A stretch of DNA of 48,736 nt from an uncultured Eubacterium sp. (GCA_910585745.1 CAJUFM010000002.1:1-48736); one strand, 5' to 3'. Shown: positions 16,288 through 24,440, numbered from the stretch's first letter. The notes: a model not told the origin generated them from the sequence alone. Program-made: numbers and translations.

Positions 16288-16336
16288 AGACCAGAAGGGA
16301 ACTGAAAGCTCCCTTGAGTGAAAGAGGTGGGAAAGG

Positions 16337-18046
16337 ATGAAGAACATCTATGGTAAAAAGGCATGGTTGGGAATATGCCTGGTTCTGTCATTTGTCCTGG
16401 GCAGTTTGTTGTGGGCGCCTGTGAAAGCAGAGCAGAGGAGTAATGGAACAGGGGATCCCGCCGGGATCCAGACACTGCTTCCTGAAGTTTCCGCAGCGCC
16501 TTCGGAAACACCTGCTGTTACAGAAGGGCCGGCTCTGGCAGAAACACCATTGCCATCGACAGCCGCTCCCATCCCCACTGCTTCACCAGCGCCACTGGTC
16601 CTTAAAAATAAAAATGCGGTATACCGCGCAGGGAAACAGAAGGGGATTGGATATGGAAAGATAAAAAAGGGAAAAATATACCGCATTTCTTCCTATGGTT
16701 CCGATACTGTAAAGCTGCTGCCATCAAAAAAGTCTGGTTTCAAGGTGACTGGCGGGATACGGAAAAGGGACATTACGTCTAAAAAGATAAGGGTTTCCCA
16801 GGCTGGGATCGTATCCTGCGCCGATAAGACAAGGGACAAAAAGCAGTATGCCATTGTGCAGGTGACGGCGAAAGAAACCGGGGAGAGCATTTACGTATAC
16901 ATTTATTTTGCTCCGCGCCTCTATACGAGGACGCCGGTGAAGCAGGTGGTGTATCAGGGGAAGACGACAAAGCTGTCCTATAATTATCCTGTCAAAAAGA
17001 TTAAATTCACTTCATCAAATAAAAAAGCAGCCCGCATTGATAAAAAAGGTATCGTGACAGCGAGGCAGAAAGGAACGGCTGTCATCCAGGCGAAAGTCAA
17101 GGGGTCTCAGAAGAATTTAGTTAAAGTTAAGATCATTGTAAAAGAAGAGCCCTGGCTGGTCAATGACCGGGACACGGTCTACAGTTATGAGGATATGACA
17201 GAGGATCTGCGGCAGATTGCCAGAAAATACCGGGGCAGGGCGGCGTTGAAATGTCTTGGAACCAGCGAGGACGGAAGAAATATCTGGTGCCTGCGCATCG
17301 GCAATCCCTCCGCGGGGAGAAAACTTCTCCTGGACGGAGGCATCCATGCGAGAGAATGGCTGAACTCCCTGATGCTTATGCGGAAGAGCGAGGAGATCCT
17401 GAGGCAGTATCCCGATTATAAAAATACGATGCGAAATACGTGTCTCTATGTGGTGCCAATGATCAACCCGGACGGCGTGACGATCTCTCAGTCGGGATTT
17501 GGTTCCATTCGGAATAAAAAGTTAAGAAAAATCTGCAAAAAAACCAAAAAAACTGCCCGCACATGGAAGGGAAATGCCAGAGGAGTAAACCTGAATTTTA
17601 ATTTTCCCGGTGGCTGGAATACAGAAAATAAATCTAAAAAACCTGATGGGATGACTTATCCGGGGGAAAAGGCGGCCTCGGAAAAAGAGACGAAGGCGAT
17701 GATGAAGTTTGTCAACAACATATCCGGGCTCAGGGAGGCGCTGAATTATCATTCCACCGGAAGCATTCTCTACTGGAACTATAACGTAGAGGGAACACCT
17801 GCGCTCTATAGCAGGCAGAAGGCACTGGCGGAAAAGGTGAATCAATTTACTGGATACCGCCTTATGCCAAAATCCATCAGTACAGATCCCAATGGCGGCT
17901 TTGGTGACTGGCTGATCTACAATAAAAAAATTCCCAATGTGACGGTGGAGACTGGATCTGTCATGTGTCCGCTTCCTCATTCACAGCTGGGGAAGATCAC
18001 CCGGGAAAACAGCAGCCTTCTTTCCTGGTTTGCGGGAAGCAGATAA
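16337..18046 (+). CDS. secreted M14-family zinc carboxypeptidase with N-terminal Ig-like region
   Basis: The 569-residue protein has a signal peptide (basic start, hydrophobic 10-28, cleavage near AEQ), a Pro/Ala/Thr-rich linker (about 40-85), and Ig-like BIG2-type repeats (to about 265, including KIKFTSSNKKAARIDKKGIVTARQKGTAVI). An M14 domain follows from about 272. Zinc and catalytic residues are visible: H337-A-R-E340-W, a VNLNFNFPGGW segment, H472 in NYHSTG and the general base E538 in VTVETG. M14 enzymes of this type remove or cut peptide residues, in Gram-positives often of peptidoglycan stem peptides or extracellular proteins. The Ig region resembles the modules on the xylanases in the last third of the window. 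AAAGAGGTGGG serves as ribosome site. Confidence 0.9.
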   Translation: MKNIYGKKAWLGICLVLSFVLGSLLWAPVKAEQRSNGTGDPAGIQTLLPEVSAAPSETPAVTEGPALAETPLPSTAAPIPTASPAPLVLKNKNAVYRAGKQKGIGYGKIKKGKIYRISSYGSDTVKLLPSKKSGFKVTGGIRKRDITSKKIRVSQAGIVSCADKTRDKKQYAIVQVTAKETGESIYVYIYFAPRLYTRTPVKQVVYQGKTTKLSYNYPVKKIKFTSSNKKAARIDKKGIVTARQKGTAVIQAKVKGSQKNLVKVKIIVKEEPWLVNDRDTVYSYEDMTEDLRQIARKYRGRAALKCLGTSEDGRNIWCLRIGNPSAGRKLLLDGGIHAREWLNSLMLMRKSEEILRQYPDYKNTMRNTCLYVVPMINPDGVTISQSGFGSIRNKKLRKICKKTKKTARTWKGNARGVNLNFNFPGGWNTENKSKKPDGMTYPGEKAASEKETKAMMKFVNNISGLREALNYHSTGSILYWNYNVEGTPALYSRQKALAEKVNQFTGYRLMPKSISTDPNGGFGDWLIYNKKIPNVTVETGSVMCPLPHSQLGKITRENSSLLSWFAGSR

Positions 18047-18072
18047 AAAATTGAAAAAGAAGGAAAAAACAT

Positions 18073-18101
18073 TTGACAATGGGAGGGAAATCTGGTATTA
18101 T
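18073..18101 (+). promoter_or_regulatory. sigma-A promoter of tRNA-Leu
   Basis: TTGACA (18073-18078) and TATTAT (18096-18101) with a 17-base spacer, 23 bases ahead of the tRNA. Confidence 0.88.
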
Positions 18102-18124
18102 AGTCAAGCAGTGTTAAATTGCAT

Positions 18125-18207
18125 GCGGAGTTGCTGGAATTGGCAGACAGGCATGACTAAGGATCATGTGTCTCTGAGACGTGTGGGTTCAAGTCCCATA
18201 CTCCGCA
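18125..18207 (+). tRNA. tRNA-Leu (anticodon AAG)
   Basis: The acceptor stem GCGGAGT/ACTCCGC closes fully, the anticodon stem is CATGA/TCATG around loop CTAAGGA, so the anticodon is AAG. A long variable arm (GTGTCTCTGAGACGTG) marks it as a class II tRNA, and the T loop is GGTTCAAGTCC. The discriminator is A at 18207 and CCA is not encoded. Confidence 0.95.
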
Positions 18208-18223
18208 TTAACAAAAAGATGGG

Positions 18224-18247
18224 AACCGCCTTAGATAGGCGGTTTTT
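18224..18247 (+). terminator. terminator after tRNA-Leu
   Basis: AACCGCC (18224-18230) pairs with GGCGGTT (18238-18244), loop TTAGATA, followed by Ts. It separates the tRNA transcript from the amidase gene. Confidence 0.85.
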
Positions 18248-18314
18248 GTCGTTATGTATGGTTCGATGGCATGATCGGGCCGGAGACGGGTATAAAATGA
18301 GAGGAGAGAAACAG

Positions 18315-19049
18315 ATGAAGTTGAATATGAAGACAGAGATAAAAAAGGTATCGGCAGTTCTCCTGGTGGGATTTTGTATGGCACTTTCGGCAGCAGGTGC
18401 CAGGGAAGCCAGTGCAGCGAGGCAGAAGGTAGTAGCGATCGATGCGGGGCATCAGCTGCGGGGAAACAACGCCAAGGAGCCTAATGGACCGGGCTCTTCC
18501 ACAAAAAAGGCAAAGGTTACATCAGGTACTTCTGGCTGTGCAACGAAACTGCCTGAATATAAATTAAACCTTCAGGTGGCTAAAAAGTTAAAAAAAGAAT
18601 TGGAAGGCCGGGGCTATAAGGTAGTTATGGTCCGCACCGGACACAATGTAAATATATCCAATGTTCAGCGGGCACAGGTGGCAAACCGGGCAAAGGCAGA
18701 CGTCTTTGTGAGAATCCACGCAAATTCTGCTTCCAGCTCTTCGGTCAGCGGAGCGCTGACCATTGCTCCCACGAACAAAAACCGGTATTTGTCAAAAAAG
18801 GTGCGCGGGGCGAGCCAGAAACTTTCTAAAAAAGTCATTGCTGCCTTTTGCCGCGCCACTAGAGCGAGGAACCGGGGAGTTATGTATATAGACACAATGA
18901 CAGGCATCAACTGGTGTAAGATACCTGTAACTATAATTGAGATGGGCTTTATGAGCAATCCGGCGGAAGACCGGAAAATGTCTTCGGCTTCTTATCAGAA
19001 AAAGATGGTGAAGGGAATTGCAGACGGAATAGATTCCTATCTTGCTTGA
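18315..19049 (+). CDS. secreted N-acetylmuramoyl-L-alanine amidase (Amidase_3)
   Basis: The 244-residue enzyme cleaves the amide bond between muramic acid and L-alanine in peptidoglycan. After a signal peptide (cleavage near ASA|ARQK, about residue 36) the catalytic domain has all ligands: H in VVAIDAGHQ, E in KLPEYKLNLQ, H in VFVRIHANS and the catalytic E in IIEMGFMSNP. There is no separate wall-binding repeat. The ATG at 18315 is used because AGGAGAG (about 18302-18308) precedes it. The open frame extends far upstream but would run through tRNA-Leu and its terminator, so that extension is not coding. Confidence 0.93.
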   Translation: MKLNMKTEIKKVSAVLLVGFCMALSAAGAREASAARQKVVAIDAGHQLRGNNAKEPNGPGSSTKKAKVTSGTSGCATKLPEYKLNLQVAKKLKKELEGRGYKVVMVRTGHNVNISNVQRAQVANRAKADVFVRIHANSASSSSVSGALTIAPTNKNRYLSKKVRGASQKLSKKVIAAFCRATRARNRGVMYIDTMTGINWCKIPVTIIEMGFMSNPAEDRKMSSASYQKKMVKGIADGIDSYLA

Positions 19050-19070
19050 TGCCATTTTTTGTGATACAAT
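19042..19070 (+). promoter_or_regulatory. extended -10 promoter before the SEC-C gene
   Basis: TTGCTT (19042-19047) and TACAAT (19065-19070) with a 17-base spacer and a TGA triplet directly before the -10 (extended -10 form). The -35 overlaps the amidase stop codon. Transcription should begin near 19077 at GGGG. Confidence 0.8.
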
Positions 19071-19076
19071 GAACAC

Positions 19077-19204
19077 GGGGAAACCGTAGGTTTCGACGTG
19101 AACGCTTATGCGGATTACGTGTGACTGCTTATGCCAGTCAGTATAAAATGAGTAAATCATGGGGCTGCCGCCCTGTCCGGCAGAACGAAAACAGAGAAAA
19201 GCCA
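19077..19204 (+). ncRNA. candidate structured leader RNA with a tmRNA-like 5' end
   Basis: The predicted transcript starts GGGGAAACCGTAGGTTTCGACG, which resembles the conserved 5' end of tmRNA (GGGG, then GG-TTTCGAC). Three local hairpins follow: CGC/GCG around TTAT, TGACTG/CAGTCA around CTTATGC, and CTGCCG/CGGCAG around CCCTGT. No tag reading frame, T arm or 3' acceptor end is present before the SEC-C gene at 19219, so it is not a full tmRNA. It may be a truncated copy or an unrelated leader. Confidence 0.3.
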
Positions 19205-19218
19205 GGGAGGACAATTAA

Positions 19219-19728
19219 ATGGCATTATTACAGGAATGGAGAGATTATGCATATGCGGAGGATATGCAGAACTCCAAAAAGGGAGAAGAACTTTGGAAAA
19301 ATTATTTTGAACTGGAAAGAGGGATCTATGAGCAGCTTCTGACGAATCCAGAGGAAGTAGTCGAGGGGACGGTAGAAGGGCTGGCAGAAAAATATGGAGT
19401 ACCTCTTTCTATGATGGTTGGATTTTTAGACGGTATCAATGACAGTCTGAAGGAGCCCAATCCCATTGACACCATGGAGAAGGATACTCAGGTAAAGCTC
19501 GATATTGATTGTGAAAAATTATACTACAATATGGTCGAGTGCAATGCGGAGTGGCTGTATACGCTTCCCCAGTGGGACGAGATTCTGACTAAAGAGCGTC
19601 AGAAGGAGCTATACCGCAAACAGAAGGACTCTGGCACAGTGCGCAATGAAGAACCAAAGGTAGGAAGAAATGAGCCCTGTCCGTGTGGCAGCGGTAAAAA
19701 ATACAAACATTGTTGCGGTAGAAAATAA
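19219..19728 (+). CDS. SEC-C motif protein
   Basis: The 169-residue soluble protein ends in a zinc-binding SEC-C motif, VGRNEPCPCGSGKKYKHCCG, like that at the C terminus of SecA. The rest (about 1-140) is helical and acidic, with GLAEKYGVPLSMMVGFLDGINDSL resembling a small uncharacterised domain found together with SEC-C in Lachnospiraceae. Function is not known; SEC-C tails often bind ribosomes or SecB-like partners. GGGAGGAC precedes the ATG. The 142-base leader before it may fold into RNA structure. Confidence 0.85.
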   Translation: MALLQEWRDYAYAEDMQNSKKGEELWKNYFELERGIYEQLLTNPEEVVEGTVEGLAEKYGVPLSMMVGFLDGINDSLKEPNPIDTMEKDTQVKLDIDCEKLYYNMVECNAEWLYTLPQWDEILTKERQKELYRKQKDSGTVRNEEPKVGRNEPCPCGSGKKYKHCCGRK

Positions 19729-19777
19729 TAATCCTTCTTTATGGGAGGGATGATCAAAATAAAATGGAGGTAAGGAT

Positions 19778-20641
19778 ATGTTAGTTTCAGCAAAAGAAAT
19801 GCTTACAAAAGCAAAAGCGGGTAAATATGCAGTAGGACAGTTTAATATCAACAATCTTGAGTGGACAAAATCAATTCTTCTCACAGCAGAGGAATTAAAA
19901 TCCCCTGTGATCCTTGGTGTATCTGAGGGAGCAGGAAAGTACATGTGCGGTTATAAAACTGTTGTGGGCATGGTAAATGGTATGTTGGAGGAGCTTGGAA
20001 TCACTGTTCCAGTAGCGCTTCATCTCGACCACGGCAGCTATGAGGGAGCGAAGGCATGTATCGAAGCAGGTTTTTCTTCCATTATGTTTGATGGTTCTCA
20101 TTATCCTATCGAGGAAAATGTAGCAAAAACAAAAGAACTGGTGGCCATCTGTAATGACAAAGGAATGTCCATTGAGGCAGAAGTTGGTTCCATCGGCGGT
20201 GAAGAGGACGGAGTCGTTGGTGCCGGAGAATGTGCAGATCCGGAAGAGTGTAAGATGATCGCTGACCTGGGTGTCACCATGCTGGCAGCCGGAATTGGAA
20301 ATATTCATGGAAAATATCCGGAAAACTGGGCTGGCCTCAGCTTTGAGACACTGGATGCCGTACAGCAGCTGACCGGAGATATGCCACTGGTACTGCATGG
20401 CGGAACAGGAATCCCTGAGGATATGATCAAAAAAGCGATCAGCCTTGGAGTATCCAAGATTAATGTAAATACTGAGTGCCAGCTTTCCTTCGCGGATGCG
20501 ACACGTAAATATATCGAAGCTGGAAAAGACCTGGAAGGAAAGGGCTTTGACCCGCGTAAACTTCTGGCGCCGGGTGCGGATGCCATTAAAGCTACAGTTA
20601 AAGAAAAAATGGAATTATTTGGTTCGGTTGGAAAAGCTTGA
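19778..20641 (+). CDS. fba: class II fructose-1,6-bisphosphate aldolase
   Basis: This glycolytic enzyme splits fructose 1,6-bisphosphate into two triose phosphates with a zinc ion. The 287-residue protein has the class II pattern: GQFNINNLEW near the start, VALHLDHGSYEGA with the catalytic aspartate and zinc histidine, IEAEVGSIGGEEDG, GNIHGKYP with a second zinc histidine, LVLHGGTGIP with the third, and KINVNTECQ for phosphate binding. Length and motifs fit the Gram-positive FbaA/FbaB-type. GGAGGTAAGG precedes the ATG. It appears to be transcribed separately from the SEC-C gene, from which it is 49 bases away. Confidence 0.95.
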   Translation: MLVSAKEMLTKAKAGKYAVGQFNINNLEWTKSILLTAEELKSPVILGVSEGAGKYMCGYKTVVGMVNGMLEELGITVPVALHLDHGSYEGAKACIEAGFSSIMFDGSHYPIEENVAKTKELVAICNDKGMSIEAEVGSIGGEEDGVVGAGECADPEECKMIADLGVTMLAAGIGNIHGKYPENWAGLSFETLDAVQQLTGDMPLVLHGGTGIPEDMIKKAISLGVSKINVNTECQLSFADATRKYIEAGKDLEGKGFDPRKLLAPGADAIKATVKEKMELFGSVGKA

Positions 20642-20715
20642 TCTGTATAACGTCATATAAAAAAGCCATACTATTCCTGTAACGTTAACACATTACAAAC
20701 AGGAGGAATACAACA

Positions 20716-20997
20716 ATGGCTAAGAATTTTTTAGACGATTTCAATGAAAAGAACAGCACAAACAACAACTCGAACAACAGCACAAAGAATAGTACAAACA
20801 ATAGTACTAACAACAGGTCAAACTGCTCAAACTGCCGGAATTCTTCAGGCTGCAAGAATAGCGCAAATAACAACTCGAACAACAGCACGAAGAATACAAG
20901 CAGCAACTCAAGCAACAATTCCAGCAACAGCTCAAGTAAGAATTCCAGCAAAAATTCTACAAAGAATGCAAACAATTCTTACAACAGCACAAAGTAG
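20716..20997 (+). CDS. Asn/Ser-rich low-complexity small protein with a cysteine cluster
   Basis: The 93-residue product starts MAKNFLDDFNEKN and then is almost only Asn, Ser, Thr and Lys in repeats of the type NNSTKNSTNN. An interruption at about residues 35-48 (NCSNCRNSSGCKNS) has three cysteines. A clean AGGAGG site lies ahead of the ATG and a hairpin follows, so it is probably expressed. The DNA repeats at codon level (AACAACAGCACAAAG and variants), which fits growth by slippage. I do not recognise the family. The composition resembles small spore- or coat-associated proteins, but that is a guess. No signal peptide is visible. Confidence 0.65.
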   Translation: MAKNFLDDFNEKNSTNNNSNNSTKNSTNNSTNNRSNCSNCRNSSGCKNSANNNSNNSTKNTSSNSSNNSSNSSSKNSSKNSTKNANNSYNSTK

Positions 20998-21012
20998 TTT
21001 GCAACAGCGATC

Positions 21013-21038
21013 AGGCCGTCACCATTTGGGGACGGCTT
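21013..21038 (+). terminator. hairpin after the Asn/Ser-rich gene
   Basis: GCCGTC (21015-21020) pairs with GACGGC (21031-21036), extended by weaker pairs. Only short T pairs follow (TTGGTTT), so termination would be inefficient. Confidence 0.4.
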
Positions 21039-21108
21039 GGTTTACGCAAAGGCGGTCACGTTTTACATATTCCTGTCATATAATGTAATAAAAAAGAACG
21101 TGATAAGT

Positions 21109-21429
21109 ATGAGTTTTTCGATAATACCCATCCAGGATCTGGAGAATTATCTCAGAAGACCGGGAACAATTCTCATAGATTTACGGGAGGAAGAAGATTT
21201 TCAACAGGGGCATATAAAAGGCGCCAGAAATATACCTTATGAGCGCTGGCAGGTGGAAAAAGAGACCTGGACCCACAGATACGACACCGTGGTGTTTTAT
21301 TGTGAACGAGGGAATCAGAGTATGTATGCGGCAAGAGAGATGAACAGGAAGGGCTACTATGCCATCAGTATTGCCGGGGGATATCAGGGATATAAGGTAT
21401 GGAAAAGAAAGGAAACGAAGGCTGAATGA
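21109..21429 (+). CDS. rhodanese-like domain protein
   Basis: The 106-residue single-domain protein has a rhodanese fold pattern: ILIDLREEEDFQQGHIKGARNIPYERW, then the active-site loop VVFYCERGNQSMYAA with the catalytic cysteine in CERGNQS, and SIAGGYQGYKVWKR at the end. Single-domain rhodaneses move sulfane sulfur to cyanide or protein acceptors. The start at 21109 fits the domain; a longer frame from 21037 adds 24 unlikely residues. The ribosome site is weak (AAGAACGTGAT). Its TGA overlaps the ATG of the methyltransferase gene as ATGA, so the two are translationally coupled. Confidence 0.85.
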   Translation: MSFSIIPIQDLENYLRRPGTILIDLREEEDFQQGHIKGARNIPYERWQVEKETWTHRYDTVVFYCERGNQSMYAAREMNRKGYYAISIAGGYQGYKVWKRKETKAE

Positions 21430-22595
21430 ATAATAACACATATGAGCTGATCGCACCCTGCCATTTTGGAATGGAAGCAGTGTTAAAACGGGAAATTCTG
21501 GATCTTGGTTACGAGATCGTGGCAGTGGATAACGGAAAAGTTACCTTCCGGGCAGATGCGGAGGGAATTTGCCGGGCAAATATTTTCCTGCGGACAACAG
21601 AGCGCATTCTTTTAAAGGTAGCAGAATTTAAAGCATTTACCTTTGATGAGCTGTTTGAGAATATTAAGGCGCTGCCATGGGACAGATATATTCCAAAAGA
21701 CGGGAAGTTCTGGGTAGCAAAAGCCTCCTCGGTAAACAGCCAGCTGTTCAGCCCGTCGGATATTCAGCGAATTGTGAAAAAAGCAATGGTAGAAAGTTTG
21801 AAAAAGACTTATCACCAGGAATGGTTTCAGGAAGACGGGGCGGAATATCCCCTGCGCATCAGTATTTTAAAAAATGTTGTGACAGTGGGACTCGATACGA
21901 CAGGCATCTCTCTCCACAAGAGGGGATACCGGAAGTATACAGCTCCCGCACCAGTGACGGAGACGCTGGCAGCAGCGATCCTACTTCTTTCGCCCTGGAA
22001 AAAAGACCGGATCCTGGTGGATCCATTTTGTGGCAGCGGGACGATCCTCATTGAGGCGGCAATGATCGCCATGAATATGGCTCCAGGAATAAACCGGGAA
22101 TTTACCGCAGAGGGATGGACTGATCTCATTCCCAAAAAGGAGTGGTACTCAGCGGCAGAAGAAGCCTCTGATCTAATGGAAGAGGAAGCGGAAGTGAATA
22201 TTCAGGGTTACGATATCGATGGAGAAGTTTTGAAAATGGCAAGGGCAAATGCTGCGCTTGCCGGCGTGGACAAGCAGATCCATTTTCAGCAGAGAGATAT
22301 CATTAATTTTAGTTCGCCAAAGAAATACGGTTTTGTCGTTTCCAATCCGCCCTATGGAGAGAGACTCTCTTCTAAAAAAGAAATGGAGCTCTTATACCGT
22401 ACCATTGGAAACATCATCCGGGAAAATGAGACCTGGTCTTTCTTTCTGCTGAGCGGTTTTGAAGAAGCCCAGAAGGCCATTGGAAAAAAGGCGACGAAAA
22501 ACCGGAAGATTTATAATGGAATGATGAAGACTTACCTATATCAGTACATGGGGATAAAACCACCAAGACATTCCGGAGGTGCGCCAAATGTATGA
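21426..22595 (+). CDS. THUMP-domain class I rRNA methyltransferase (RlmL/YpsC-like)
   Basis: The 389-residue protein has an N-terminal ferredoxin-like plus THUMP domain (about 1-160; FRTTERILLKVAEFKAFTFDELFE) and a Rossmann methyltransferase domain. The latter shows VDPFCGSGTILIEAAMIAMNMAPG (AdoMet loop) and the catalytic motif SNPPYGERL, as in N2-guanine methyltransferases of 23S rRNA. B. subtilis YpsC/RlmL-type proteins have the same length and no RlmK fusion. The ATGA overlap with the rhodanese gene shows co-expression. The exact guanosine target is inferred from family only. Confidence 0.9.
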   Translation: MNNNTYELIAPCHFGMEAVLKREILDLGYEIVAVDNGKVTFRADAEGICRANIFLRTTERILLKVAEFKAFTFDELFENIKALPWDRYIPKDGKFWVAKASSVNSQLFSPSDIQRIVKKAMVESLKKTYHQEWFQEDGAEYPLRISILKNVVTVGLDTTGISLHKRGYRKYTAPAPVTETLAAAILLLSPWKKDRILVDPFCGSGTILIEAAMIAMNMAPGINREFTAEGWTDLIPKKEWYSAAEEASDLMEEEAEVNIQGYDIDGEVLKMARANAALAGVDKQIHFQQRDIINFSSPKKYGFVVSNPPYGERLSSKKEMELLYRTIGNIIRENETWSFFLLSGFEEAQKAIGKKATKNRKIYNGMMKTYLYQYMGIKPPRHSGGAPNV

Positions 22596-22659
22596 GAATC
22601 CCCTCATGCAGGCATGGTGAATTCTCATACGCTTGGCTTTACTTTATGTAAAAGTGTGC

Positions 22660-22688
22660 TTGCTATTTTACGCCGTACCAATTATACT
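22660..22688 (+). promoter_or_regulatory. sigma-A promoter of rdgB
   Basis: TTGCTA (22660-22665) and TATACT (22683-22688) with a 17-base spacer, shortly before the ATG at 22710. A TGAGAAT/ATTCTCA inverted repeat (about 22593-22627) lies upstream and may end the previous transcript. Confidence 0.6.
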
Positions 22689-22709
22689 AAGAAGGAAATG
22701 AGGAATATT

Positions 22710-23294
22710 ATGGCAAAGAAGCTTATATTTGCGACCAATAATCAGGGAAAAGTAAATGAGATCCGGCAGATTCTAGGAGAAGGGTATGATGTATATTCTC
22801 TCAAAGATTTGGACATACATACAGATATCGTGGAAGATGGAGCCAGTTTTGAAGAAAATGCTGTGATCAAAGCAAAGGCCATCTGTGAAGAGACAGGAGA
22901 GATGGTACTGGCGGACGATTCTGGTTTTGAGGTGGATTATCTGAATGGAGAGCCGGGGATCTATTCTGCCAGATATCTGGGAGAGGAGACCTCTTACGAT
23001 GTTAAAAATGCAGATCTGCTGCGGCGCTGTGAGGCAGCCAGTGAGGACGAGAGAACGGCTCGGTTTGTGTGTGTGATTGCCTGTGCTTACCCGGATGGAA
23101 AAGTTGAGACCACCAAAGGGGTGATTGAAGGGGTGCTGGCACATGAGCCGAAAGGGACCAATGGTTTTGGCTATGATCCCATCTTTTATCTGCCAGAACG
23201 AGGCTGCACTACTGGAGAACTGGAGCCGGAAGAGAAGAACCGCATTAGTCACCGGGGGATTGCCCTGAGGAAAATGGTAGAGAAATTGAAGTAG
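22710..23294 (+). CDS. rdgB: XTP/dITP diphosphatase (RdgB/HAM1)
   Basis: The enzyme removes non-canonical purine nucleotides such as ITP and XTP from the pool. The 194-residue product starts KKLIFATNNQGKVNEIRQIL, the family nucleotide-binding strand, then has MVLADDSGFEVDYLNGEPGIYSARY with the base-catalysing aspartates, and GTNGFGYDPIFYLPE and KNRISHRGIAL near the end. The ATG at 22710 is used rather than 22614 because the promoter at 22660-22688 lies between them and GAGGA precedes 22710. It is followed at 82 bases by a phosphodiesterase gene, an order often seen in Firmicutes. Confidence 0.93.
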   Translation: MAKKLIFATNNQGKVNEIRQILGEGYDVYSLKDLDIHTDIVEDGASFEENAVIKAKAICEETGEMVLADDSGFEVDYLNGEPGIYSARYLGEETSYDVKNADLLRRCEAASEDERTARFVCVIACAYPDGKVETTKGVIEGVLAHEPKGTNGFGYDPIFYLPERGCTTGELEPEEKNRISHRGIALRKMVEKLK

Positions 23295-23376
23295 TACACA
23301 AAACAAGTATAGTGAAAACAAACTTAGTATTCATTGTACCAGTATACTGGCAGCAGCTTTAACGGGAGAATCGGAT

Positions 23377-23859
23377 ATGGCAAAATACCTGGTATTCAGT
23401 GACTCTCACAGCAGAGATGAGAAAATGCTGGACATTATAAAACGACATAAAGAAGCAGAGGGGATTTTTTTCCTGGGAGATATAGAGAATTATGGAGACA
23501 GGCTGAGGAATTCCATTCCAGGACCTGTTTATATGGTCAGGGGAAATTGTGACTGGTCATTGGATGCGCCGGATTTTTTGGTGTTTCAGCTGCATGGACA
23601 CCGCGTCGCCATGACTCACGGACACAGACAGCATGTGAATATGGGACTTGACACATTGAAGTACTGGGCACAGGAGAAAGAGGCGGATGTTGTTATGTAC
23701 GGCCATACCCATGTTCCGTTTGTAGAACAGACTTCCACTATGACGATACTGAATCCTGGAAGTATATCCAGACCGAGACAGAGCGAACATATTCCGACCT
23801 ATGGGGTGATTGAATTTATAAATAATGGAGAAATCATGGTGGAAATTTGTAAAGCATGA
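23377..23859 (+). CDS. YfcE/MJ0936-type metallophosphodiesterase
   Basis: The 160-residue protein has the calcineurin-like metal motifs: SDSHS (first Asp and His), FFLGDIENY, VRGNCDW (GNxD-type), AMTHGH and VMYGHTHVPF. Members hydrolyse phosphodiesters such as bis-pNPP with manganese; the natural substrate is unknown. In many Firmicutes it follows rdgB and is transcribed with it, as it would be here. GGGAGAA before the ATG is the ribosome site. A 7-bp hairpin (23861-23879) right after the stop has no T tract. Confidence 0.92.
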   Translation: MAKYLVFSDSHSRDEKMLDIIKRHKEAEGIFFLGDIENYGDRLRNSIPGPVYMVRGNCDWSLDAPDFLVFQLHGHRVAMTHGHRQHVNMGLDTLKYWAQEKEADVVMYGHTHVPFVEQTSTMTILNPGSISRPRQSEHIPTYGVIEFINNGEIMVEICKA

Positions 23860-23904
23860 CATGCCGTTCTTGACGGCATTACCAAATGAAAGGATAAAGA
23901 TAAC

Positions 23905-24396
23905 ATGTTACAGTATTTAATTGTTTTTTTAGTATCTATGGTACCTATCGTTGAATTGAGGGGAGCGATTCCCATTGCGGCAACCTATATGGCGGCTGGA
24001 TATGATATCTCCATGCCGATATCTTTTGTCGTGGCAGTGGTGGGAAATATGCTTCCAGTTCCTTTTATCTACCTCTTTGCCAGAAAACTGCTGGAATGGG
24101 GGGCGGACAAGCCAATTATCGGAAAGTTTTTCACTTTCTGTCTGGAAAAAGGCGAAAAGGGAGGGAAAAAGCTTCAAGAAAAGGCTGGAAAGGGTCTTTT
24201 TGTAGCACTTCTTCTGTTTGTTGGTATTCCTCTTCCAGGGACAGGCGCATGGACTGGAACACTGGCGGCAAGCCTTCTGGATATGGATTTTAAATCCAGC
24301 GTTTTAGCGGCTATGGGTGGTGTGCTGCTGGCAGGCGTTATCATGTATACGCTCAGCGTGGTTGCGGCAGGAACATTTGCGACATTATTCCTATAA
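23905..24396 (+). CDS. COG2426/small multidrug export-like membrane protein
   Basis: The 163-residue membrane protein matches the COG2426 (Sm_multidrug_ex) family: MVPIVELRGAIPIAATYMAAGYD at the start, VGNMLPVPFIYLFARKLLEW, then a cytoplasmic basic helix, and LFVGIPLPGTGAWTGTLAASLLDMD before a last hydrophobic pair. The VELRGAIP and PLPGTGAW repeats are the re-entrant motifs of this DedA-like fold. The name 'multidrug export' is from annotation history and transport is unproven. It is 45 bases from the phosphodiesterase gene, with only a weak hairpin between, so co-transcription is possible. Confidence 0.88.
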   Translation: MLQYLIVFLVSMVPIVELRGAIPIAATYMAAGYDISMPISFVVAVVGNMLPVPFIYLFARKLLEWGADKPIIGKFFTFCLEKGEKGGKKLQEKAGKGLFVALLLFVGIPLPGTGAWTGTLAASLLDMDFKSSVLAAMGGVLLAGVIMYTLSVVAAGTFATLFL

Positions 24397-24440
24397 AAAT
24401 TTTATAAATATAAGTTTTTATTATAGAAAACAACCAGGGC

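Noticed and set aside
18030..18314. N-terminal extension of the amidase frame.
   Set aside because: It would translate through tRNA-Leu and its terminator; a good ribosome site and signal peptide begin at 18315.
20685..20975. Minus-strand Leu-rich frame opposite the Asn/Ser-rich gene.
   Set aside because: It is the complement of the AAC/AGC codon repeats and lacks start signals.
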